From: Methylovirgula sp.
GTDB lineage: Bacteria > Pseudomonadota > Alphaproteobacteria > Rhizobiales > Beijerinckiaceae
Direction of reading: 5' to 3'
Length of the DNA stretch: 64,000 nt
Assembly (NCBI RefSeq): GCF_037200945.1
Contig: NZ_JBBCGP010000001.1
Location: 868,001 to 932,000 of the forward strand
The notes under the pieces are model-generated. The model did no database searches. It saw nothing but the letters and a program-made list of their open reading frames with translations, and was not told where the DNA came from. Shown here one piece after another: positions 54,603 to 62,595 of this stretch. The number at the start of each line of letters is the position of its first letter. Position 1 is the stretch's first letter. The position numbers were made by a program, and so were the translations under genes.

Positions 54603-56408
54603 CTATCCCTCGATTTCTTCACGAAGGATTTCGAGCGCCAGCCAATCTTCCTCGGCCCTGGCGATTTCGGCCGTCGCATTGGCGAGTGCCTCCGTCGCCA
54701 CGGTGAACTTTCCGCGGTCGCGCGCATAAAGCTCGGAATCGGCGAGCACCGCCTTGTGCCGCGCCGCTTCGGCCTGAAGCGTCACGATCCGGGCCGGCAG
54801 GGTCTCAAGCGCATGCTTTTCCTTGAAGGAGAGTTTGCGCTTCGCCTTCGGCGCATCGGTCTGCGCCTTCGGATCGGCTTTGTCGCGCCGTGACTTCAGG
54901 ATCGGCGCCGTTGAAAGCCCCTGCCCGCGCTGCGTCACCATGTCGGAATAGCCGCCGGCATATTCGCGCCAACGCCCGTCGCCCTCAGCAACCAGAACCG
55001 AAGATGCGATGCGGTCGAGAAAGTCGCGATCGTGGCTCGCCAGGATCACGGTGCCTTTGTAATCGGCCAGCAATTCCTGCAGCAGATCGAGCGTTTCGAG
55101 GTCGAGGTCGTTGGTCGGTTCGTCGAGGACGAGAAGGTTGGTCGGCTGCGCCAGCGCCCGGGCCAGCATCAGCCGGCCGCGCTCGCCGCCCGAGAGGCGG
55201 CCGATCGGCGTTCCGGCCTGTTCGGGGCCGAAGAGAAAATCGCGCATATAGCCGATGACATGTTTGCGGGCGCCCGCGACCTCGACGAAATCGCTGCCGC
55301 CGCCGGTCAACGCGTCCTTGAGGCTCGTTTGCGGGTCGAGCGAAGCGCGGTTCTGGTCGAGGGTCGCCATGGCGAGGCCCGCGCCGCGCTTCACTTCGCC
55401 GGTTTCGGGCGCGAGGCCGCCAGTCAAAAGATTGATGAGCGTCGTCTTTCCCGCACCATTGGCACCGACAAGGCCCAGCCGGCCGCCGCGCAGGATACGC
55501 GCCGTAAACTCCCGGACTATCACCCGCTCGCCGTAGGATTTTGTGATGTCGCGGGCCTCGATCACCATCGAAGGCGCGTTCGCGGTTTCGGTCGCCGCGA
55601 ATTTCACATCGCCCAAGGCGCCGCGATGCTCGCGGTGCGTCTTGCGCAAACCATGAAGATCGGCGAGGCGCTTCTGGTTGCGCTTGCGCCGCGCGGTGAC
55701 GCCATAGCGCAGCCAATCCTCTTCTGCGGCGATTTTGCGCGCCAGCTTGTGGTGTTTCAGCTCTTCCTCTTCGAGCATCTGGTCGCGCCAGGCCTCGAAT
55801 TCGGCAAAGCCGCGGTCGCGATGGAAAGTGATGCCGCGATCGAGCCAGAGGGTTTTGCGGGTCAGATTTTGCAGGAAGCGGCGGTCATGGCTGATGAGGA
55901 CCAGCGCCGAGCGCAGCCTCGCGAGCTTATCCTCCAGCCATTCGATCGTCGGCAGGTCGAGATGGTTCGTCGGCTCGTCGAGGAGCAGAATGTCCGGCTC
56001 GGGCGCCATGACGCGGGCCAAGGCCACCCGCCGGGCCTGGCCACCGGAAAGCTTCGCGGGGTTCTCGTCGCCGCTCAGCCCAAGCTCGTTCAACAGCGCG
56101 CGGCCAAGGTGTGGCCCGTCCACCGGGCTCAGCCCCTCGACGACGTAATCGAGCGCCGTCGCGAAGCCGGAAAACTCCGGCTCCTGCGGCAGATAACGCA
56201 GGCTCGCCCCGGGCTGCAGGAAACGCCTTCCGGCGTCCGGCTCGATGAGCCCGGCAGCGATCTTGAGCAGGGTCGATTTGCCGGAGCCATTGCGGCCGAC
56301 AAGGCACAGCCGGTCACCGGCTGTAACCGAGAGTTCAGCCTCGCTCAGCAGCGGCGTATTGCCGAAGCTCAAGCGGATCGATTGGAGGGTGAGAAGGGGG
56401 GAGGCCAT
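54603..56408 (-). CDS. uup: ABC-F ATPase, Uup type
   Basis: A 601-residue soluble protein with two ABC ATPase domains in tandem and no membrane segment. First domain: Walker A GRNGSGKST near residue 38 and signature KLSGGQARRV. Second: GANGAGKTT and RLSGGERGRLMLARALA. The C-terminus (about residues 525-601) is charged and helical, as in the coiled-coil end of Uup. ABC-F proteins act on ribosomes or, for Uup, on DNA structures. Divergent from msrB. Confidence 0.9.
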   Translation of the reverse strand: MASPLLTLQSIRLSFGNTPLLSEAELSVTAGDRLCLVGRNGSGKSTLLKIAAGLIEPDAGRRFLQPGASLRYLPQEPEFSGFATALDYVVEGLSPVDGPHLGRALLNELGLSGDENPAKLSGGQARRVALARVMAPEPDILLLDEPTNHLDLPTIEWLEDKLARLRSALVLISHDRRFLQNLTRKTLWLDRGITFHRDRGFAEFEAWRDQMLEEEELKHHKLARKIAAEEDWLRYGVTARRKRNQKRLADLHGLRKTHREHRGALGDVKFAATETANAPSMVIEARDITKSYGERVIVREFTARILRGGRLGLVGANGAGKTTLINLLTGGLAPETGEVKRGAGLAMATLDQNRASLDPQTSLKDALTGGGSDFVEVAGARKHVIGYMRDFLFGPEQAGTPIGRLSGGERGRLMLARALAQPTNLLVLDEPTNDLDLETLDLLQELLADYKGTVILASHDRDFLDRIASSVLVAEGDGRWREYAGGYSDMVTQRGQGLSTAPILKSRRDKADPKAQTDAPKAKRKLSFKEKHALETLPARIVTLQAEAARHKAVLADSELYARDRGKFTVATEALANATAEIARAEEDWLALEILREEIEG

Positions 56409-56540
56409 GAACGCGATTTAATCTTTCAACTGTCTGTGAGAGCCGGCATTGGGCGTAACGTCGCGCCGGTTCCGACCGTATCTCCTAGCGAATGACGGCC
56501 GAAATCGCGAGCCGCCACTTTCGGAGTTGAGGAAACTAAG

Positions 56541-57038
56541 ATGCTCACCCGCAGAGGATTTTCCATCGCCGGCGCGGCCGGACTTGCCGCCCTCGGCTTA
56601 AGTCAATTTGCCCGCGGCGACGCCGCCAAGGCGAAACGGACCTACGAAGTCACCCATACCGACGCTGAATGGCGCCAGCTTCTGACGCCGGATCAGTATG
56701 ATGTGCTGCGCCAGCAGGGCACGGAGCGGCCGTTGACCAGCCCGCTGCTGGATGAGCACCGCGCCGGGATCTTCGCCTGCGCCGGCTGCGACAATCACCT
56801 CTTCTCGTCGACGACCAAGTTCGACAGCGGCACCGGCTGGCCGAGCTTCTGGGCGCCGCTACACAATGGCGTCAACGAGGCGGACGACCATACTCTGGGC
56901 ATGGTGCGGACCGAGATTTCCTGCCACCGCTGCGGCGGCCATCTCGGCCACGTCTTCGATGACGGCCCGAAGCCGACGGGCCTGCGCTACTGCATGGATG
57001 GCGTCGCCATGAAATTCATCCCCGGCGCCACGGCCTAA
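56541..57038 (+). CDS. msrB: Exported peptide-methionine (R)-S-oxide reductase MsrB
   Basis: A 165-residue MsrB with a Tat-like N-terminus (LTRRGFSIAGAAGLAALGL). Zinc is held by Cys80, Cys83 (CAGC) and Cys128, Cys131 (CHRC); the catalytic cysteine is Cys151 in RYCMDG. It reduces the R epimer of methionine sulfoxide in proteins. The leader places it in the periplasm or on the outer face of the membrane. It is the first gene of a three-gene unit with dipZ (10 bases) and msrA. Confidence 0.93.
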   Translation: MLTRRGFSIAGAAGLAALGLSQFARGDAAKAKRTYEVTHTDAEWRQLLTPDQYDVLRQQGTERPLTSPLLDEHRAGIFACAGCDNHLFSSTTKFDSGTGWPSFWAPLHNGVNEADDHTLGMVRTEISCHRCGGHLGHVFDDGPKPTGLRYCMDGVAMKFIPGATA

Positions 57039-57047
57039 GGTAACAAC

Positions 57048-58832
57048 ATGCTTCTCGTAATTATAGCTTATCTCGGCGGCGTCCTGACGATTCTCAGCCC
57101 GTGCATTCTGCCGGTGCTGCCCTTTGTCTTCGCGCGCGCCGACGAGCCCTTCGTCAAGACGGGCCTGCCGCTGCTTGCCGGGATGGCGCTGACCTTCGCC
57201 GCCGTCGCCACGCTGGCGGCGCTCGGCGGCGGCTGGGCGGTACGCGCCAATGAGATCGGCCGCGACGCCGCACTCGTGCTTCTGGCCATTTTTGGCGTGA
57301 CGCTGCTCGTTCCGTCGATCGCCGACCGGCTGACACGTCCGATCGTTAGTCTCGGCAATCGACTCTCGCAATCCTCGACAAATGAAGCGAGCAGCGGGCA
57401 GAAAATCTTCTCGTCATTCGTGCTCGGCATCGCCACCGGCCTGCTCTGGGCGCCTTGCGCCGGACCGATCCTCGGCCTCGTCCTCACCGGCGCGGCATTG
57501 CAGGGCGCCAATGCCAAAACCTCGCTTTTGCTGCTGGCCTATGCCGCAGGCGCGGCAACCTCGCTCGCCGCCGCTCTTCTCATCGGCGGCCGCGTCTTTG
57601 CGGCGATGAAACGCTCGCTTGGTGCGGGCGAGTGGATTCGGCGCGCGTTGGGTGCCGCTGTGCTGGCGGGCGTCGCCGCCATCGCGCTTGGCTTCGACAC
57701 GGGCTTTCTCACCCGCGTCTCCGCAGCGCCGACGAACGCACTCGAACAGGTTTTGATCGATAAGACACGGGCGCAGAAACCTGCGACCTCCGTCGTGATG
57801 AATGACAGCGGCGGCGCCATGATGATGATGTCGGCGCATCATCATCCCGCCAACGCGACGGCCCTCCCCGTCGAAGGCGACATGCCGTCGCTTGCCGGCG
57901 CGACGCAATGGCTGAATTCGCCACCGCTCACCCGTGAGAGCCTGCGCGGCAAAGTCGTGCTCGTCGATTTCTGGACCTATTCCTGTATCAACTGCCTGCG
58001 CGCGCTGCCTTACGTTCGCGCGTGGGCCGACAAGTATAAGGACAAGGGTCTCGTCGTCATCGGCGTGCATGCGCCCGAATTCGCTTTCGAGAAGAACATC
58101 GACAATGTGAAGCGCGCGGTGCGCGAACTCGGCGTCACCTATCCTGTGGCGATCGACAACGATTATGCGATCTGGCAGGGCTTCAACAACGAGTTCTGGC
58201 CGGCGCATTATTTCATCGACGCACAGGGGCACATTCGTCATCATCATTTCGGCGAAGGCGAATATGACCAGTCGGAAAAGGTCATTCAGCAATTGCTCGC
58301 CGAAGCCGGGCACACAGGTGTTGCGTCTGATATCGTGAAAGTCTCGGCCGGCGGCGCGGAAGCGGAATCGAATGCCGGAGATGTTCAGTCACCCGAAACA
58401 TACATCGGCTACGACCGCGCCGAACATTTCGCGTCAACCGAGGATGCCGTGCATGACGCCCCGCATGTCTATGCGTTGGCGCCGACGTTACACCTCAATC
58501 AATGGGGACTGACGGGCAATTGGGCGGTGGGCGGTGAACGCGCTTCGCTCGACACCGCCGGCGGGAAGATCACCTTTCATTTCCACGCCCGCGATCTGCA
58601 TCTCGTGCTCGGGCCGGACAAGGACGGTAAGCCGATCCATTTCCGTGTTCTGGTCAACGGCCAGGCGCCAGGCGCCGACCATGGTGTCGATATCGATGCG
58701 GCTGGCAACGGCACAGTGACGGAGCAGCGGCTCTATCAGCTCGTGCGTCAAAGCGGCGAGGTGAAAGACCGCACGTTTGAAATCCAATTCCTTGACCCAG
58801 GGGTCGAGGCTTTCTCGTTCACCTTTGGATAG
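57048..58832 (+). CDS. dipZ: DipZ-type fusion of CcdA/DsbD transmembrane domain with periplasmic thioredoxin and C-terminal domain
   Basis: A 594-residue protein. The N-terminal CcdA domain has six helices and redox cysteines Cys19 (LSPCILP) and Cys137 (WAPCAGP). A linker rich in Met and His near residues 257-266 follows. Next is a TlpA/thioredoxin-like domain with Cys313 and Cys316 (YSCINC), and a C-terminal beta-rich domain (about residues 430-594) as in mycobacterial DipZ. It should carry electrons from cytoplasmic thioredoxin across the membrane. Between msrB and msrA it is the obvious reductant supplier for both. Confidence 0.9.
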   Translation: MLLVIIAYLGGVLTILSPCILPVLPFVFARADEPFVKTGLPLLAGMALTFAAVATLAALGGGWAVRANEIGRDAALVLLAIFGVTLLVPSIADRLTRPIVSLGNRLSQSSTNEASSGQKIFSSFVLGIATGLLWAPCAGPILGLVLTGAALQGANAKTSLLLLAYAAGAATSLAAALLIGGRVFAAMKRSLGAGEWIRRALGAAVLAGVAAIALGFDTGFLTRVSAAPTNALEQVLIDKTRAQKPATSVVMNDSGGAMMMMSAHHHPANATALPVEGDMPSLAGATQWLNSPPLTRESLRGKVVLVDFWTYSCINCLRALPYVRAWADKYKDKGLVVIGVHAPEFAFEKNIDNVKRAVRELGVTYPVAIDNDYAIWQGFNNEFWPAHYFIDAQGHIRHHHFGEGEYDQSEKVIQQLLAEAGHTGVASDIVKVSAGGAEAESNAGDVQSPETYIGYDRAEHFASTEDAVHDAPHVYALAPTLHLNQWGLTGNWAVGGERASLDTAGGKITFHFHARDLHLVLGPDKDGKPIHFRVLVNGQAPGADHGVDIDAAGNGTVTEQRLYQLVRQSGEVKDRTFEIQFLDPGVEAFSFTFG

Positions 58833-58841
58833 GAGGCGAAT

Positions 58842-59543
58842 ATATCGCGATATCTGATTTTGGGTGTCGTCGCGGCGACGCTCGGCGCGTCGGCGTTTTG
58901 GGTAAGTTCACGCAGCTTTGCCGAACCCGCAGCGCTGGTGCCTGCGCCAATGATGGATGAGGCGCCGCGCCCGCATCTCGAAACGGCCGTCGTCGCTGGC
59001 GGCTGTTTCTGGGGCGTGCAAGGAGTCTTTCAGCATGTGAAGGGCGTCAGCGAAGCGATCTCCGGCTATTCCGGCGGCAGCAAAGCGAACGCGCATTACG
59101 AGATCGTCGGCACGGGCCAGACGGGCCATGCGGAATCGGTGCGTATCACCTTCGATCCGCGCGTCGTGAGCTATGGCAAAATTTTGCAGATCTATTTTTC
59201 GGTCGCGACCGATCCGACCGAACTCAACCATCAGGGCGCGGATACCGGCACGCAATATCGCTCGACGATTTTCGCAGCCAATCCCGAGCAGCGGAAAGTT
59301 GCCGCAGCCTATATCTCCCAACTCGATAAGGCGCATGCTTTCGACGCGCCGGTTGTCACGACAATCGAGCCGTTCAAAGCCTTCTATCCGGCGGAAGGCT
59401 ATCATCAGGATTTCGCGACGCTGCATCCTGACGACGGATATATCGCCACGAACGATATGCCGAAGATCGCGGCGCTGCGCCAATTCTTTCCGGCGCTCTA
59501 CCGGCCGCAGGCGAAACTGGTGGGTGCGACCGCTTCGGAATAA
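58842..59543 (+). CDS. msrA: Exported peptide-methionine (S)-S-oxide reductase MsrA
   Basis: An MsrA with catalytic Cys in GGCFWGVQGVF, and the family segments ISGYSGGSKANAHYE and EGYHQDF. It reduces the S epimer of methionine sulfoxide. The N-terminus is a signal-peptide-like helix. A perfect AGGAGG (58831-58836) points to an ATA codon at 58842 as start, giving the leader xSRYLILGVVAATLGAS; the nearest usual start is TTG at 58860, which is too far from this site and loses the charged leader. Last gene of the msrB-dipZ-msrA operon, with its Shine-Dalgarno in the dipZ stop. Confidence 0.88.
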   Translation: MSRYLILGVVAATLGASAFWVSSRSFAEPAALVPAPMMDEAPRPHLETAVVAGGCFWGVQGVFQHVKGVSEAISGYSGGSKANAHYEIVGTGQTGHAESVRITFDPRVVSYGKILQIYFSVATDPTELNHQGADTGTQYRSTIFAANPEQRKVAAAYISQLDKAHAFDAPVVTTIEPFKAFYPAEGYHQDFATLHPDDGYIATNDMPKIAALRQFFPALYRPQAKLVGATASE

Positions 59544-59552
59544 GGCCGGAGC

Positions 59553-59954
59553 TTAAAGCTTCAACGCGGCCTTCAGCTCATTGATCTGATCGCGGCGCTC
59601 GGTGGCGAGACGGCGTGTTTCGTCCGTCTTCGCATCGGCGACGTCTTCTTCCGCATCCTTGAGATCGGCATCGAGCTTCGCGGCATCGAGCTCTTCAAGC
59701 GCGATCGTCTGCTCGGCAAGGATGGTCAGGCCTTCCGGCGCGATCTGCGCGAAGCCGCCGCGCACGAACAACCGGGTCTTCTGCGTCGTCGAAAGATCGT
59801 ATTCGAGAATGCCCGGCTTTATCAGCGCCAGCGTCGGCGCATGATCCTTGAGCACGGTGAATTCGCCCTCGACGCCGGGGACGACAACGGCTTCGACTTC
59901 GCCCGAAAATACGATCTTCTCGGGCGAGACGAGTTCAAAGGGAAAAGCCGGCAT
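59553..59954 (-). CDS. atpC: ATP synthase F1 epsilon subunit
   Basis: A 133-residue epsilon subunit with the N-terminal beta-sandwich (FELVSPEKIVFSGEVEAVVVPGVEGEFTVL) and a C-terminal helical part rich in charged residues. It inhibits ATP hydrolysis and links the rotor. Last gene of the minus-strand atp operon, separated from atpD by the small orf at 59970-60218. Convergent with msrA (nine bases between stops). Confidence 0.96.
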   Translation of the reverse strand: MPAFPFELVSPEKIVFSGEVEAVVVPGVEGEFTVLKDHAPTLALIKPGILEYDLSTTQKTRLFVRGGFAQIAPEGLTILAEQTIALEELDAAKLDADLKDAEEDVADAKTDETRRLATERRDQINELKAALKL

Positions 59955-59969
59955 AGTTTCCTTACCCCT

Positions 59970-60218
59970 TTAGGCGCGCCGTGCGGCCAGCAAACCAGCG
60001 AGCGCACCAAGCACGGCGCCGCCCGCTGTATAAATAGCGATATGCGTGATCTGGCCGTTCGTCAGACCACCTTCGTCACGCACGCCAGCGGCGTGATCGC
60101 CCTGGACCTGGATATGTAAGGGGCCGAAGTTGACTTCGGCCTCCTGCGGCCGCGTGAGATAGCCGACGACCGCGCCCAGTACCAATCCGACGATCAGAAA
60201 CAGAACGCGAGAATTCAT
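59970..60218 (-). CDS. Small membrane protein of unknown function inside the atp operon
   Basis: An 82-residue protein between atpD and atpC. It has a hydrophobic helix at about residues 4-20 (LFLIVGLVLGAVVGYL), a polar segment of about 38 residues (EVNFGPLHIQVQGDHAAG...), and a second glycine-rich helix near 60-78 (AGGAVLGALAGLLAA). ATG 60218 lies one base after the atpD stop (TGA-T-ATG) with GAGG at nine bases upstream in atpD, so it is translationally coupled. I do not recognise the family. It is not atpI or atpZ by length or position. Confidence 0.75.
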   Translation of the reverse strand: MNSRVLFLIVGLVLGAVVGYLTRPQEAEVNFGPLHIQVQGDHAAGVRDEGGLTNGQITHIAIYTAGGAVLGALAGLLAARRA

Positions 60219-60219
60219 A

Positions 60220-61665
60220 TCAAGCAGCCTCTTTGGCGAGTCGCTCGGCCTTCTGCACTGCTTCGTCGATGGACCCAACCATGTAGAAAGCAGCCTCGGG
60301 CAGGTTGTCGTATTTGCCTTCGATCAGACCTTTGAAGCCCTTGATCGTATCGGCGAGAGACACGAGCTTGCCTGGCGAGCCAGTGAAAACTTCCGCAACA
60401 TGGAAAGGTTGCGACAGGAAGCGCTCGATCTTGCGTGCGCGCGCAACGGTCAGCTTGTCTTCTTCCGACAGTTCATCCATGCCGAGAATGGCGATGATGT
60501 CCTGCAGGCCCTTATAGCGCTGGAGGATCTGCTGCACGCGGCGGGCGACATTGTAATGTTCCTCGCCGACGACGAGCGGCGACAGCATGCGCGAGGTCGA
60601 GTCGAGCGGATCGACCGCCGGATAGATGCCCTTTTCCGCGATCGAACGCGACAGCACGGTCGTTGCATCGAGATGGGCGAAGGAGGTCGCGGGCGCCGGA
60701 TCGGTCAAATCGTCGGCCGGCACGTAGATCGCCTGCACGGACGTAATCGAGCCTTTGGTCGTCGTGGTGATGCGTTCCTGCAGATCGCCCATGTCGGTCG
60801 CAAGCGTCGGCTGATAGCCGACCGCCGACGGGATGCGGCCCAGGAGTGCCGACACTTCCGAGCCCGCCTGCGTGAAGCGGAAGATGTTGTCGACGAAGAA
60901 CAGCACGTCCTGGCCCTTGTCGCGGAAATCTTCCGCGATCGTGAGGCCCGAGAGCGCGACACGGGCACGGGCGCCCGGCGGCTCGTTCATCTGGCCATAG
61001 ACGAGAGCGCATTTCGAACCGGCAGCCGAACCGTTGTTCTCGTGCGGATCGACATTGACCTTCGACTCGATCATCTCGTGATAGAGATCGTTGCCTTCAC
61101 GGGTCCGCTCACCGACGCCGGCGAACACGGAATAGCCGCCGTGTGCCTTCGCGATATTGTTGATGAGTTCCATGATCAGCACGGTCTTGCCGACGCCGGC
61201 GCCACCGAAGAGGCCGATCTTGCCGCCCCTGGCGTAGGGCGCGAGCAGATCGACGACCTTGATGCCGGTTTCGAGAATCTGCGCTTCCGTCGATTGGTCG
61301 GCGTAGGACGGTGCCGGCTGATGGATCGAGCGGCGTGCCGTCGTGTTGATCGGCCCCGCCTCGTCAACCGGCAGGCCGATGACGTTCATGATGCGGCCGA
61401 GCGTTTCCTCGCCCACCGGCACGCTGATCGGCGCACCCGTATCGACGACGGCCTGGCCGCGTACGAGGCCTTCGGACACGTCCATGGCAATCGTGCGGAC
61501 GGTGTTCTCGCCGAGATGCTGCGCGACTTCGAGCACGAGGCGGTTTTCGCCGTTCTTCGTCTCGAGTGCGTTCAGGATCGGCGGCAGATGGTCGTCGAAC
61601 TTGACGTCGATGACGGCGCCAATCACCTGCGTGATGTGGCCAGTGGGCTTGGTTTCGTCGGCCAT
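60220..61665 (-). CDS. atpD: ATP synthase F1 beta subunit
   Basis: A 481-residue catalytic beta subunit with the P-loop GGAGVGKTVLIMELINN near residue 155, and DVLFFVDNIFRFTQAGSEVSALLGR. It carries the three nucleotide-synthesis sites of F1. Start MADETKPTGHITQVIGAVIDVKF is typical. Preceded by atpG (12 bases) and followed at once by the small membrane orf. Confidence 0.98.
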   Translation of the reverse strand: MADETKPTGHITQVIGAVIDVKFDDHLPPILNALETKNGENRLVLEVAQHLGENTVRTIAMDVSEGLVRGQAVVDTGAPISVPVGEETLGRIMNVIGLPVDEAGPINTTARRSIHQPAPSYADQSTEAQILETGIKVVDLLAPYARGGKIGLFGGAGVGKTVLIMELINNIAKAHGGYSVFAGVGERTREGNDLYHEMIESKVNVDPHENNGSAAGSKCALVYGQMNEPPGARARVALSGLTIAEDFRDKGQDVLFFVDNIFRFTQAGSEVSALLGRIPSAVGYQPTLATDMGDLQERITTTTKGSITSVQAIYVPADDLTDPAPATSFAHLDATTVLSRSIAEKGIYPAVDPLDSTSRMLSPLVVGEEHYNVARRVQQILQRYKGLQDIIAILGMDELSEEDKLTVARARKIERFLSQPFHVAEVFTGSPGKLVSLADTIKGFKGLIEGKYDNLPEAAFYMVGSIDEAVQKAERLAKEAA

Positions 61666-61677
61666 GCTTCGTCCTCT

Positions 61678-62547
61678 TTAAAGCGCTTCGGCGCCGGAGA
61701 TGATCTCGATCAGTTCCTTCGTGATCATCGCCTGACGGGTGCGATTATATTTCAATGTCTGCTTCTTGATCATTTCGCCGGCATTGCGCGTGGCGCTGTC
61801 CATCGCGCTCATTCGTGCGCCCTGTTCCGAAGCTGCGTTTTCCAGCAATGCACGGAACACCTGAATGGAGATGTTGCGCGGCAGGAGCACCGAAAGGAGT
61901 TCGTCCGGCTCCGGCTCGGTCTCATAATGAACGTGCGTGTGTACGCCGGCGCCCTCGGGCAATTCGGCGGGAATGATCTGCAACGCAGTCGGGATCTGCT
62001 GGATCACCGAACGGAAGCGCGAGAAGAACAACGTCGCGACGGCAAACTCGCCCTTTTCGAAGCGATCGATGATCTTGCGGCCGATCTCGTCGGCATTGCC
62101 GAAGCCAAGTTGCTTGACGCCGCGCAATTCGATCACTTCGATGATCTGCGAACCGAATTGGCGCTTCAGAAGATCGTAGCCCTTCCGCCCGATGCAGAGG
62201 AACTTGACGGTCTTGCCTTGCGCTTGCAGGTCCACCGCCTTGTCGCGCGCCAGGCGTGCGATCGAGGAATTGAAAGCGCCGCAGAGCCCGCGTTCCGCCG
62301 TACAGACGACGAGGAGTTGTACGGAATCGCCGCCGGTGCCGCCAAGCAACGGTGGTTTCGTCCCGCTAAAGCCGCCGGAAATCGCGGTCAGGATTTTTTC
62401 CATCCGCTCGGCGAAGGGCCGCGCGGCCTCGGCCGCCAATTGCGCCCGGCGCAGTTTCGCCGCCGCGACCATCTGCATGGCCTTGGTGATCTTCTGCGTC
62501 GCCTTGACCGAGGCGATACGGTTGCGCAGGTCCTTCAACGAGGGCAT
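61678..62547 (-). CDS. atpG: ATP synthase F1 gamma subunit
   Basis: A 289-residue central-stalk subunit. The N-terminal helix MPSLKDLRNRIASVKATQKI and the C-terminal helix (MSAMDSATRNAGEMI and RQAMITKELIEIISGAEAL) form the coiled coil that rotates within alpha3beta3. Lies between atpA and atpD. Confidence 0.97.
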   Translation of the reverse strand: MPSLKDLRNRIASVKATQKITKAMQMVAAAKLRRAQLAAEAARPFAERMEKILTAISGGFSGTKPPLLGGTGGDSVQLLVVCTAERGLCGAFNSSIARLARDKAVDLQAQGKTVKFLCIGRKGYDLLKRQFGSQIIEVIELRGVKQLGFGNADEIGRKIIDRFEKGEFAVATLFFSRFRSVIQQIPTALQIIPAELPEGAGVHTHVHYETEPEPDELLSVLLPRNISIQVFRALLENAASEQGARMSAMDSATRNAGEMIKKQTLKYNRTRQAMITKELIEIISGAEAL

Positions 62548-62595
62548 GTCGGTTCCGCTTTAGCTCATTTGGCTCGGGGCGCGCGAGGACAGGCC

